Assembly: GCA_015680685.1 (NCBI GenBank)
Contig: MNCI01029312.1
Location: 503,154-559,851 of the forward strand
Source: Gnetum montanum
Taxonomy: Eukaryota; Streptophyta; Gnetopsida; Gnetales; Gnetaceae
Direction of reading: 5' to 3'
DNA length: 56,698 nucleotides
The translations under genes and the position numbers were made by a program. Every line of letters starts with the position of its first letter. Within the stretch, counting starts at the first letter, position 1. The notes beneath the pieces are model-generated. The model saw only the letters and a list, made by a program, of their open reading frames with translations, was not told the origin of the DNA and ran no database searches. Positions 23,333 through 33,894 of this stretch are shown here, piece by piece.

Positions 23333-23729
23333 TTCCCTCTAGTTCCAAAAAAATACTCATCTCCAATACCAAGCACTAGGACAACCCTTTTACAAATGTG
23401 TTGGCCCTCCCTATGCCCTGCATAGGTTACTTTTGTGAGTCACATGAATCCCCTATGTAGGGTACGAAAGCCTCAACGAGGGCTACATTAGCCTTGTATG
23501 GGCCATGCTGGCCATGCATAGGCCACAAAAGCCCTTCACAAGGCACTTAGCCATGCTAGCCCTTCGAGGGCAAGCAAAACAACGTCACCCCATAGTAGAA
23601 AAGGTCATTGAAGTCCTTTGCCTTACCCTTGAAATCCTCTACTTAGCCATTGACATTGCTCACTTTACTCTAAAGCTACCTCCATCACACCACTGTGGCC
23701 ATTCCTCTCACCATCCTCATTTGCTACAT

Positions 23730-23831
23730 GATGGAAAATTCCTTATCATCTAACAAAAAATTTAAATTTTTCATCAACTGATGAGAAATTTTAATTTCCT
23801 ATTAGATGATGAAAATTTCAAATTTTCCATC
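23730..23831. repeat. 102-base fold-back with three nested stems
   Basis: Outer arms GATGGAAAATT / AATTTTCCATC, middle arms ATCATCTAA / TTAGATGAT, inner arms AAATTTTTCATCA / TGATGAGAAATTT around a 2-base loop. It could form a long imperfect hairpin, as MITE remnants or small-RNA precursors do. Confidence 0.7.
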
Positions 23832-24480
23832 ATTAAGCTGATTATTTAAATCAAGAATAGGTAGAAATAATATTCAAAATTAGAATTTTATACCTTTCTA
23901 GCAATTGGGATAGATATTTTATAATTAAGCATGCTCATCTTAGAGTAAAATTGGGATAGGTGAACTCTTGTGAAGTCTCAAAAATCATGTATGTTTTTGT
24001 AACTTAAAATGGCCATAACTTTTGAATTTGAAGTCTATTTTCAACCAAACAAAAATTGATTCCAATAGAATTGGACCTTGTAGATGGAATGGAATAGTTA
24101 GATTTAGCTTCTGGGTGATAAAAAATTACCTTTAATTCATTATTTAATATCCCAAAATAATTAGGATTCAGTGGTCAAGTAGAAATCCATGATAGCATCA
24201 AATTTTTCTGCAACTAATTAACTATCTTGAGACCCATAAAAAGGGCCATATAGGCCAAGGATTGCCAAAATTTTTATTTTCTTCAACTTGCTAATGTCTA
24301 AAATCCAAAGAGTAAGCTGGAGAGTGATGGAGATCCAAGTCAATGACTAGATGAATGCCATTGAGGATCAAATTAATGAGATTAGGGGTGTTTAAGAAGA
24401 GCTTCATTAGTAAAATCAAGTGTTCAAGATAGAGATATAGAATATGTCTAAAGAAATTAGGAAATTGTCTCAAAGTTAAG
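23832..24480. other. Leader/gag-N-terminal stretch of element C, eroded
   Basis: AT-rich and low in signal. From about 24280 weakly coding-like plus-strand sequence leads into the gag of C. No motif can be named before 24480. Confidence 0.3.
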
Positions 24481-25500
24481 AGGATAAATGGTCAAACATG
24501 TAAGGAGAGATGGATTCTTTTACAGACTCTATCAAGCAATTAACTGACCATCTCAACTAGCCTTCAAATCCTAGCCATGTTTCACATAGAGATCAAAATC
24601 AAGAATAAAATCAACTTCCACCTAGGGATCCACACTAAAACCAACTCCCTCTTGCTAGTCACTAGGATATCAATATCCCTTCTTAAGGTCATAGAGTATA
24701 AATTAAAGTTGAGGGATAAAAGAATTAGCATAATGCACCCAGATAATCACTAAGACATGTTAATGTTAAGAAGGTAAACTTAGATCATTGTGATGGAGCC
24801 CTTGGATCTAGTTCCAAGGTAAAATATTGGCTTGATACAATGAAAAATTACTTTGATATGCTGAATTTGCTAAGGTAAGAATGTTTAGAAGTTATCTCCT
24901 TATATTTAAGAGAACTTGCAGCAACATGGTGCAATGGACCAAGATCTCAAGGTTTGATTAAAAATTGGCTCAACTTTTGTTGAAATTTTGAATAAAAATT
25001 TGTACTAGATTCTTTTCTCAAAGTGTGAAAAATGATATTTGATTCCTTAAGATTGGAAAGACGATCTATAAAATATTAGTAAAAGGAATTTTGTGATCTC
25101 TCTTAATATGTAATCCACTAGGATGAGGGAGAATTAGCCTCAAAATTCATTGGTGGATTACATGCACAACTATGTCCCTAGACACAAGAACATAATCCTC
25201 AAATAGTTGATGAAGCATACAGAATTACCAAGGATTATGAAGAATCAAATCAAGTACAAACTACCCTTCGACAAGAAATGACAGAAGAAACACCAACCAA
25301 AAGAGCTCAATTGGGTCAAGATGTTTTGGTTGTGATGAAGATCATTTCAAATGAGATTGTCTAAAATTATGAGTAAAGATAAAAAGGACCAATCAAACTA
25401 GAAATAAAAAATCCAATCCAAACATGAAGAAAGGAAAAATCAAAATCATCACCAAAGTTGTGAAGAAGAAGTCTACATCAACTAAGTTGGGTTAGCGTAA
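24480..25500 (+). pseudogene. gag of chromovirus element C
   Basis: Plus-strand fragments show the retrotransposon gag core VKYWLDTMKNYFDMLNLL, then SLYLRELAATWCNGPRS near 24820-24950, then the CCHC zinc knuckle CFGCDEDHFK-x-DC at 25322-25360, followed by a Lys-rich tail. These are the capsid and nucleocapsid parts of gag. The knuckle keeps both first Cys, the His and the last Cys, but a TGA lies inside it. Other stops and shifts abound. Confidence 0.75.
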
Positions 25501-25539
25501 ATTTTAATTTGTTTTACTAATTTTTGAAGGTTAAATTAA

Positions 25540-25920
25540 GGGTAAAAAATTAAATTTTTGATTGATAGTGGTGCCAATGATAAATTTATTTGTCCAAAGC
25601 TAACTAATTTATTGAAATTAAGTTTACATTTCATGAATATTATTAAGATAGAACTTGCATATGAAATGACCATGAGCAAGCATACCGATGTACATTTACT
25701 TTACAAGACATGTCTTTTGTTGATGAATTCTTTGAATATGAACTAGGTGATATTGATGCAATTTTAGGAATCTCTTTCCTACAAAAATTTGATATTACTT
25801 TCCACTTTGGAAATTGTATTTTAAAAGTCCTAATCACTGAGAGAGTTAAATTTTTAAGGGGGGTAGGAATAGCAAAGAAAATTCATACAATAAACATTAA
25901 TCAAGCCAAACATTAGTCAA
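25540..25920 (+). pseudogene. Aspartic protease of element C
   Basis: LIDSGANDKFICP near 25555-25595 carries the intact D-S-G catalytic triad, and DIDAILGISFLQKFDITFHF near 25750-25810 is the second conserved block (usually ILGMDWLxxHxxxID). A frameshift lies between the two blocks. Confidence 0.8.
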
Positions 25921-26059
25921 AAAAAGTGCTATGATGTTGGTTGTCAAAGTAACTCAACCTTAGAAATCTTTAGGTATTGAGATTCCAAAAGAACTTCAAG
26001 AATATAAAGATTCAATATTTGGTGAAACTAGAGAACTACCTCTAAAAGAAACTATTGAG

Positions 26060-26880
26060 CATGCTATTGATATTTTTCTTTCTATGCAACCTGTTTCAAA
26101 AGTGCCTAATAGATTTTCCACTTATAAATTAAGAGAATTAAAAATACAATTAGATCAACTATTAGAAGAATGGAAGATTTGACCTAGTGTATCACCTTGG
26201 GATGTACTAGCCTTATTTGTTTAAAAAAAAAAGATGGTACATTAAGATTATGCATCAATTATAGGGCATTGAATAAAATGACAATTAAAAATACTTATCC
26301 TTTGCCTAGAATCAATGATTTGTTTGATCAACTTACGAGTGCATGTTATTTTTCAAAGATTGATTTAAAATCAAGCTATCATCAAATAAGGACTAAGGAG
26401 AAAGATATTGAGAAAATTGATTTCAAAACCAAGTATGGATTATAAAAATTTTTTGTGATGCCATTTGGATTAACTAATGCACTTGCAACATTCATGGCAT
26501 TAATGAATAATATTTTTTGTGAATATCTTAATCAGTTTGTTATAGTATTTATGGATGATATACTTGTTTATTCTAAGTTAAGAGAAAAACATGTCAAACA
26601 TTTGAAAATTACAATGGAAATTCTTAAAGAGCATTAGTTGAAAGAAAAATTAAGTAAATGTGAACTCTTTAAAGAAGAAGTCTCTTATTTTGACCATATA
26701 GTTTCTAAGAAAGGATTGCAAGTGGATTGAACAAAAGTTAGTGTAATTTGGGATTGGCCTGAACTAAAAGATGCTACAACAGCTTGTAGTTTCTTAGGCT
26801 TAATAAGTTTTTATCAACATTTCATTAAAGATTATTCTACTTTAGTAACCCCCTTGACTAAATTTTTGTAGGAAAAACAT
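26060..26880 (+). pseudogene. Reverse transcriptase of element C
   Basis: Blocks in order: [65 protein letters not shown] and VFMDDILVYSK. The MDD catalytic box is intact. The connection domain follows (GLISFYQHFIKDYSTLVTPL). The frame is broken by TAA and TAG codons between long clean segments (26197-26445 and 26455-26637). It is typical of Ty3/gypsy chromoviruses. Confidence 0.92.
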
Positions 26881-27340
26881 GTGTTCAAGTTTGATGAAAA
26901 ATGTAGGAAAGCTTTTCTCATATTAAAGATGCTACTTACAACAGCACCTATTTTGAGAATTCCAGATGAAGAATTATTATTTGAAGTATCTACAAATGCC
27001 AATGAAATAGAAATAGCTGTAGTTCTATCATAGGAAGATAAAGTGGTATGTTATGAATCTCATAAATTATGAGCTGAGGTAAATTTCTCAATCCATTATT
27101 TAGAATTACTAGAAGTTCTTCATGCTTTGAAGGTTTGAAGATATTATCTTTGTGGAAAAAGGTTTGTACTAAAAAAATCATAAAATTTTAGAATATTTTC
27201 AAAGATAACCTATTTTGAATGCTCATCAATGATGGTGGATAGAATTATTGGTTGAATATGATTTTGAAATCAAATATATTCTTAGTAAACAAAATGTGGT
27301 AGTCGATGCCCATAGTCAAATGTAAAACTTGATGATAGAT
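26880..27340 (+). pseudogene. RNase H of element C
   Basis: FKFDEKCRKAF, APILRIPDEELLFEVSTNAN, VVCYESHKL and FSIHYLELLEVLHALKV appear in family order. The usual catalytic TDAS motif reads TNAN, so the active-site Asp is lost. Several stops follow. Confidence 0.8.
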
Positions 27341-27469
27341 GTGGTAACAAATCCTATGAAAGAAAAAATTAAGAAACAAATAAGAAAAAATATTCTCATT
27401 TCAAGAATATTTTAACCAATATTCCCCCTAAACCCCAATATGAACTTCCCCCTAATGTTTTATTGATGA

Positions 27470-28260
27470 AAGGATAAAGGTTATTGTGTGAAGCACATAA
27501 AGTACCATATTCAGGACATCTAGGGTATATTAAGACTTATATGATGTTATTAAAATATTATTTTTGACCTGGAGTGAAGAATGATGTATCTTCATACCTT
27601 AAAAATTGTCCAACATGCCAAAGAATAAAAGTCAAACAAAGGAAACCCAGTGGGTTATTACAACCTCTAAACGTCCCAACCTAGAAATGGAAAGATGTTA
27701 CCATGGATTTCATTATGGGATTACTAATAAATAAAAATTGAAATGACTTAATTTTGATAATGGTTGATCACCTATTAAAGATAGCATATTTTATAGCTTT
27801 GAAATCTACAAACACAACCAAAGAAGTAGCCCAAAAATTTATATGAGAAGTATTTCAATTGCATGGTTATTCAAAATCTATCATCTTAGACCAAGACCCT
27901 AAGTTCATATCTAAATTTTGGTAAAACTTCTTCAAAGGGCTTGGAACCCAATTGAAATTTAGCATAGCTTACCACCCAGAGAGTAATGGAAAAACCAAAC
28001 ATATGAATAGAATATTAGAAGATATTCTACAAAGCTATGTTGGGAGTAGATTGAAAATGTGGGAAAATTATTCACACCTAGTAGAATTTACCTATAACAA
28101 CAATTATCAAGGTTTCATACATCAAACATGATTTGAAGTAATATATGAATGTACTTGTTGTACACAACTAACTTGGATAGATCCAACCTTAACAACAAAA
28201 TGGAAGGAAGAAGAAATGAAAATAATAAATAATATTGTGAAAATACTTTAAAAAAATTTA
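27470..28260 (+). pseudogene. Integrase of element C
   Basis: The zinc-binding end is intact (HKVPYSGHLG, then LKNCPTCQRIK). Core motifs are TMDFIMGLL with the first D, ILDQDPKFISKFW with the second D, and YHPESNGKTKHMNRILEDIL. The last normally contains GQTERVN, so the catalytic Glu is Lys here (a G-to-A change). Further downstream come WENYSHLVEFTYNNNYQGF-type sequences. Stops and the lost Glu make it inactive. Confidence 0.88.
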
Positions 28261-28323
28261 CAAGTTGCCCAATATATATATAAGGAATATGCAAATCAAG
28301 ATTGGCTTAAGAAAGAATTCCAA

Positions 28324-28740
28324 GTGGAAGATCAAATACCACTGAGAGTAAAACCTACTAAAAGTTCTCTTAAACTTGGAAAATATACTAAATTGGCACC
28401 CCAATATTATGGACCCTTTGAAATTTTTAAAATAATTGAAAAAATAGCATATCGGTTATATCTTCCAACAACCTTAAAAATTCACCTAGTTTTCCATGTA
28501 AGTTTGCTAAAGAAATTTCATGCAAATAATGTTCCATATGTGCTAGACTAGAATACATTTCCATTGTAATCAAATGTCAGCTTTGAAGTTAAAACCATTG
28601 CAATTAAAGACCAATTGAACCAAGAATCTACAAAATAAATCTATTAGTGAAGGACTTGTTTAATGGTCAAATTGTGATTGGTAGACTTGGAAAAATAGGG
28701 AGTTTATTCTTAATACTTATCCCCAACTTTTTGATCATCA
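28324..28740 (+). pseudogene. Integrase C-terminus and possible chromodomain of element C
   Basis: A clean 75-codon frame contains [20 protein letters not shown], then [20 protein letters not shown], the GPFxIxxxIGxVAYxLxLP / HxVFHVSxLK block of gypsy integrases. The next 180 bases show a weak, broken match to a chromodomain order ending in LSPTF. The chromodomain call is tentative. Confidence 0.75.
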
Positions 28741-28922
28741 TGATATTGCATGATAAATTGTATTTATTATTGATATAATAAATTATATTTTATAATTTCT
28801 AGTCTTTTTTTGTATAGAAAGTAATAAGGATAATAAAGAAGCTAAAGTTGAGGAGCATAACGAAGAACTAGTAGCTGAGTAGCTGGATATGGACGAAGCA
28901 CTCAAGGACGAGCTAGATGCTT

Positions 28923-28935
28923 AAGGGGAATAGAT
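28923..28935 (+). other. Polypurine tract of element C
   Basis: AAGGGGAATAGAT directly before the 3' LTR start TGTAATG. Confidence 0.75.
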
Positions 28936-29336
28936 TGTAATGTCCTATCCCTTGTTAAGGGTTGAAAAATATTATAAAAGGGTAATTAATTTTCAAATAA
29001 AGGGGTGCCTCGTTATGAGAAGTTACAATTATTCATGTATCCCTTAGGAAAGGATTTGACCTATGCCATTTAACATGGAGTTACAGAGCCTAGAAAGAAA
29101 AGTAACGAGAGCTGGGTGAAGTAGGAAAAGAAGAGATTGATCACCCCTTCAGTTGGATAGCCTAACCATGGTGGTAGTGCCAAATTGCCTCTAAGGGTTA
29201 AGAGGCATGGGAAGATAATCCAAAGGATGTTAAAGTGCTCTCTCTTATTAATAAAATTTTTCTCTATTTTTCTTTACTATTCCATGTTTACAATTCTTAC
29301 AAATGTTTTTATGACATCCAAAAATGGGATGTCACA
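28936..29336 (+). repeat. 3' LTR of element C
   Basis: 401 bases, TGTAATGTCCTATCCC to GGGATGTCACA, aligning with 19294-19786 apart from one deletion of roughly 70-90 bases. The TSD AGTTC follows. Confidence 0.9.
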
Positions 29337-29980
29337 AGTTCATCACCATTTCCTTGGGATTAGTAAAAGATATTATGACCATCATTAGTGGGTGTTCATA
29401 TCTTGGTGATCCATGTAGGTAATTGCAAAGTGAAACTTTTCATTATTATGGAAAAGACTTAGCTAAGTATAATTGATGTCATGCTTGGAATGATGGACCT
29501 GTTCTTTAAAATTTTCAAGAAGAATAAGCATAGAATAGTATAGAAGAAGAGGGTTTCATGCATCATGTATAGTGACAGGATGAAAATAGATGCAGAATAT
29601 ATAGGTAATTAGACACATAATTATCATAACATGAAAATCATGTGTAGAACCACAGAGTGTGATAAGGTTCTTTTACTTAGAAACCACAAGGTAGGATTGT
29701 GTTTAGTGGTTGACTTAGATGAAAGTTACAATTCTACTAGGTTTATGAAACATTAAAAAGCCCTCAAAAGTGAATACATTAATAGATTATATTAACTAGA
29801 GTAGCTTAGATGCTAACTCTTTTATGCAAAAAATCACCAAGAAGTAGACATGTATTGGGAAGAGTTGGGAATTATAAAGACATTTGAAATAGAGTCTCTT
29901 GAACTTGAAAACCTACTAGAATAATTGGCCATTAATATATAATTGTTAGACTATCTAATATCTAAGTAAAAGTTAGCTAG
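29337..29980 (+). pseudogene. Continuation of element G: region between protease and RT
   Basis: Directly after element C, ITISLGLVKDIMTIISG continues the G frame and matches B's IIISLGLVEDIITT. Near 29890-29925 ESLELENLLE matches A's LPSLDLENI. The coding trace is lost around 29980. No catalytic motif is expected in this stretch. Confidence 0.6.
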
Positions 29981-31005
29981 CTTTTAGCCTATAAATGTTC
30001 TAGTGTGGAAAATTTTAAAAATGATAAAAAGAAGGATTAAAAGATATTAGGCAAATAAGGAGAAGTGTATTGACAATGGATGATTAATTAATTAGTTTTT
30101 CTTTTTTTCTATTTTCAAAGTTGTAAGTGATTCTAAGTTTATCAATTCCATTTTATTAGCTTCGCTTATCATTTACTTTTAAGAATATATAAATGTCTTT
30201 GTGCTATGTTTTTTTCTTACTTAAGAGTCAATATATCATTATATTTTTGTGAAGATTAGATACCTCAATATGAGTGCTCACTCTTGATCAATTAGGCCAT
30301 TCTTTTACATTATATGTTAAAAAGATGAGATCATTTTCTTTCCTATAAATCTTTAAAGGCTACACTCTTTTTATTATTGTTCTTAAAACCTCATTGGGAA
30401 AAATAATAAATTGATTGATCAATGATTATAATAGTGTAACATATGAAATATGTTTAATACTTGTGCTTGTAAATTAAGGCTAAGAACTCAATAGTCTATC
30501 AAAAAAGGCCTAGTTTTACAAATAAGCTTTGAAAATAGGAAAGACCAAAATTTTAATTATTGCATTATAATTTGTTCATAGTTAAATTAATCCATTATAG
30601 GTAAAAGTTCTTCATTTAAATTAGATATGCAACATTCATATAGATTATTCCTTAGAAATTAGTAATTATACCCCACTCATAAACTATTAAAGCTAATCAA
30701 ATAATCAATTAGTATAGTATAGAAATAATCTAGCTATTAGCTCAAATAAAAAAACTGAAGCTATTTAGAGTTATTTGTGCCATGATTGGGATAGACAACC
30801 AACAATCATCTAAAATGAGTTTAAACTAATTAGTTTAGATAATCCAAACTCTAACACCAACACAATGTTCCACTGATTTTCTCACCTAACTATTAAAATA
30901 GTAAGTCCTTATAAAATGGAAAAAGTATAGGAGGCAATAATTCCTATAATAGGTCAAATACTACATGGAAAGAGAGAGTAACCTCTATAAAATCTACATA
31001 GAAGG
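29981..31005. other. Unassigned sequence replacing RT and RNase H of element G
   Basis: In A this interval holds RT and RNase H, but here about 1 kb of AT-rich sequence shows no such motifs. Bases 30735-30830 resemble 43690-43795, sharing AGCTATTTAGAG and CACCTAAAATGAGTTTAA-like stretches. This suggests a foreign insert plus deletion, but no insert ends or TSD were found. Confidence 0.4.
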
Positions 31006-31009
31006 CTTG

Positions 31010-31635
31010 GTGCGATGGTTTGATTTATAGGAAAATCAATCTAGAATTCTCCAAGACACTCACATGAGACCTTGTGGAGGTTACTATGCAAAGAGAAAAA
31101 CAATCATTAAAATCCTTTTGACTAGATACTTTTGAAACACAATATTTAGGGATGTCCATCTATTTGTCCATTCTTTTGAAGGGTTCCAATGTGATGATGG
31201 GATGAGTACAAGGCTTGAGGATTCTTAATAATGATCCAAACATTGGAACCATTTTACTTATAGGAAATTGACTTTATGTATTTCATCATATCCATGTTCA
31301 ATGGGAAGTACTACCTCATAGTTGCTATAGACTATTACAAAAAATGAATAGAGGCCAAAATAGTAATAAATTATATAGTAGTAACAATGACCAAGTTTTT
31401 CCAACAAAAGGTGGTAAATAGGTTTGGTATTCCTAGAACACTTTATTTTTGACAATGGAACTCACTTTACAAGTACTACTTTCAAGAAGTTGATGAGATG
31501 CTCAAGGGTAAAACATAAACTTACTACATCCTACCATCCCAAAGCCAATGGTCAAGTGAAGATAATCAATAGGAAGATCACAAAAATTCTAACTAGGGCC
31601 ATTAGCAAATATCATAGGGATTAGAGCACAAAACA
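31010..31635 (+). pseudogene. Integrase of element G
   Basis: MRPCGGYYAKRKTIIKILL and DVHLFVHSFEGFQCDDG form the zinc end, with both Cys of the C-x-x-C pair changed to Phe. The core reads ISMFNGKYYLIVAIDYYKK, then QQKVVNRFGIPRTL, a frameshift, then DNGTHFTSTTFKKLM and YHPKANGQVKIINRKITKIL. The first D (IDFM) and second D (DNGTHF) are present, and the catalytic Glu of GQAEV is Lys. It is very close to A's integrase in order and wording. Confidence 0.82.
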
Positions 31636-32130
31636 CAATAATTCCTTATGGACCTATTGCTTCACTTGGAAACTTTCTATAGTCTTACTTCCTTAAAAGC
31701 TAGTGTATGATAAGCTTCTAAAAATTTATATTCAAACTAATTTATGGACACTGATCATAGCCTATAAGCTTAACATCAACCTTATCCTAGAATAGAAGGA
31801 ATCTCAACAAGCTAGATGAAAAATAAAGAGTAGCCCTCATGATGAATGAAGTTCACAAAGCTTACACTAAACAACATCATGAAACTAAGATAAGATGAGG
31901 GGAATTTGAACCTAGAGGCAAGGTCCTCTACTAGAACTCCATTTAGGTACCTTAAACTATCAAATTTCAAAACTTTATGAAGGACCTACATCTTACATCC
32001 CACCTTTAAATTCAAGTCCATGAAAGTATACGACCCTGATTGTCCATAAAACTTAATATTAGTTAATACACAACAAGTAAAACTATTCCTAACATTAGGT
32101 TGGAGAGCATTAAATTGGATATAAAATCTC
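31636..32130 (+). pseudogene. Integrase C-terminal tail of element G
   Basis: Short in-order matches to the post-integrase region of Tat/Athila pol: NTIIPYGPIASLGNFL, NKLDEK, ALMMNEVHKAYTKQHHE near 31840-31890, then RGKVLY and KLYEGPTSYI. Heavily interrupted. Confidence 0.5.
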
Positions 32131-33290
32131 TAATGACTGATTACCCATGGCTAAGAAAATGAAAATGAAATGAAACTAATGCAATGAAAGAAAAAAAAAA
32201 GAAAGAAACTTATATTAAAGTCATGACTGAAAGGAAAAGAAGAGAAATGAAACAATGGAAAAGAAAGAGAATTAACACAAACAACTAAAAGTAAAAATAA
32301 ATATGATAATACATAACAACTAAAAACTAAAATAAGCTAAAAAGAGATAAACATCATAAATATGAAATTTTGATACTCTTATAAATATATGGCATAAATC
32401 ATAATAGATCCTATTATACAAAAATCTCAATCCAATGCATAAATTGGAAGAAAATCACCTAATTAGATTTAAAAATAGTTTCATACATCATGAAATGATA
32501 ATTTTCTTAATTGGAAATGATACAAATATGAATCACAAAATCATTGAAGCATCAAAGATCTCTAAGCTCCACCTAGACCCTAGTGACTTATAGATAAAGA
32601 GGGGTTTAGTAAATACTAAGTAAGAAACCTTGGCACCTCCTTTGACATAGTTGATGGATAGATCTCTTCATGGCTAGATTAGTCATGATTAACCTATAAA
32701 TCATGTTAGAACAAAAAAATAGTCCAAACATCAATATTACATGGTCATATCAATTTGATACCAAAATACCAAACAACACTAACAAACCCAAATAGCACTT
32801 CATCCATCAATCCAAAAATAAGGAGGCTAGCATGCACTACAATTAGTTTTAAATGTGTGAAATGTTATCATGAGTAACTGCTAAAATTTCTAAAATTTTT
32901 GAAAAACCAAACTATCATACGTATGGATTTATTATTAATCTCAAAAAAATGAGAGGCATCACCTAGGACTATTCCCAATCATGTTAAACTACTAGTGCTA
33001 GAGGCACCATCTTGGACTTACTTCTAATGTTCTAGAGTCATTAAATAAAATGATCAATCATGATAATAATCATTCTCTTGTGTAGGATGAGGCCTATAAT
33101 TAATGACACACTCATGTATCATAGTAGGGGTCAATTATCAAGCATTTTTAGGGAACCCATTTTTAATCCACCTCACATCTCAGTGCTAGCTACAACAAAC
33201 ATACATCCAATAAACATTTCAAACAAGGTAATAAAAACTTTGGTAGTGAATGGTACAATGATAATGGATAGTTGAAAGGTCTAATAATAA
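32131..33290. other. AT-rich spacer, probable 3' end of element G
   Basis: Begins with an A/G-rich run (32155-32290). A 71-codon plus-strand frame (33060-33275) shows no known motif. G's 3' LTR should lie here but no matching 5' copy was found. Confidence 0.35.
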
Positions 33291-33660
33291 TGTTAATGAA
33301 GTGTCTAGTGGCACTTTGTAAGTTAATTATAAGCCTTTGATTTGGGAAGTATTTCATGAATCTTGTGTTTGAAATCTATCATGTGTGGTTAAGGTTGTTA
33401 ATCGTTGAGATGCATCTTTACCTCCTATGTTTAACTCCAAGGTTATGTGCATGATTCCAAGCTCTTTAAAGAAATTTTAGATTCATTTGAATGTACTTTA
33501 ATCCTTTAATCATTCTTCCTTAGGTTTCAACTTTCATTTGGAATTGTTTGTATAAAGTATAGTTCAGGGGATGGCTAGGTTCCTAACTACCCTATGTTAG
33601 TGCACCTCCTATGTTAGTGTAGGGCCACTGGTGCACCTTCTATATTAGTGCACCTCCATT
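33291..33660 (+). repeat. LTR-like direct repeat E, copy 1
   Basis: Aligns with 36591-36945. Shared stretches include GTGTCTAGTG/GATGTCTAGTG, AGTATTTCATG, AAGATGCATCCTTACCT-like sequence, TTATGTGCATGATTC and TTCATTTGAATGT. It carries extra internal repeats of CTATGTTAGTGCACC near its right end. Confidence 0.7.
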
Positions 33661-33820
33661 TTTCCAACCAAAAATTCAACAAGGGATGGAACTTGATCCA
33701 TGGAGTGCTCCCTATGCATCATAATACTCTTCCTCTTTCCTACCTTGAAACTCATTAGGACATGAACCAAATACCTCATGCAACTCTCCATCAATATTGG
33801 CTAGATCCACCATAATCATC

Positions 33821-33894
33821 TCCATAGCTGTAGATCCACTAATGTACATCATGAATCTCCATAGCTGTAGATCCACTAATGTACATCATGAATC
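33821..33894 (+). repeat. Exact 37-bp tandem duplication
   Basis: TCCATAGCTGTAGATCCACT plus 17 further bases occurs twice head to tail with no mismatch. In such decayed DNA this implies a recent event. Confidence 0.95.

Larger units (their letters stand above)
19294..29336 (+). mobile_element. Element C: Ty3/gypsy chromovirus, nested in element G
   Basis: A 10-kb plus-strand element. It has two LTRs starting TGTAA and ending GATGTCAYA, a PBS matching initiator Met tRNA (TGGTATCAGAGA), a PPT (AAGGGGAA) and a 5-bp TSD. Gag with zinc knuckle, protease, RT, RNase H and integrase appear in chromovirus order. LTR similarity is moderate and all frames carry stops, so it is old and dead. An unusual feature is about 4.5 kb between the PBS and the gag core, holding gene-like and repeat sequence on the other strand. 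Confidence 0.9.
15900..32130 (+). mobile_element. Element G: old Ty3/gypsy element (relative of A and B), split by nested insertions
   Basis: A plus-strand element is recognised from its parts: a degenerate PBS (CAACCAGGGAACTAGTG near 15907-15923), gag from 16032, protease-region remnant to 19293, pre-RT linker from 29342, and integrase to about 31630 with its tail to about 32100. Its protein segments align along their length with those of elements A and B. It is interrupted by solo LTR D and by chromovirus C. RT and RNase H are missing between about 29980 and 31010. LTRs could not be delimited. Confidence 0.75.
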
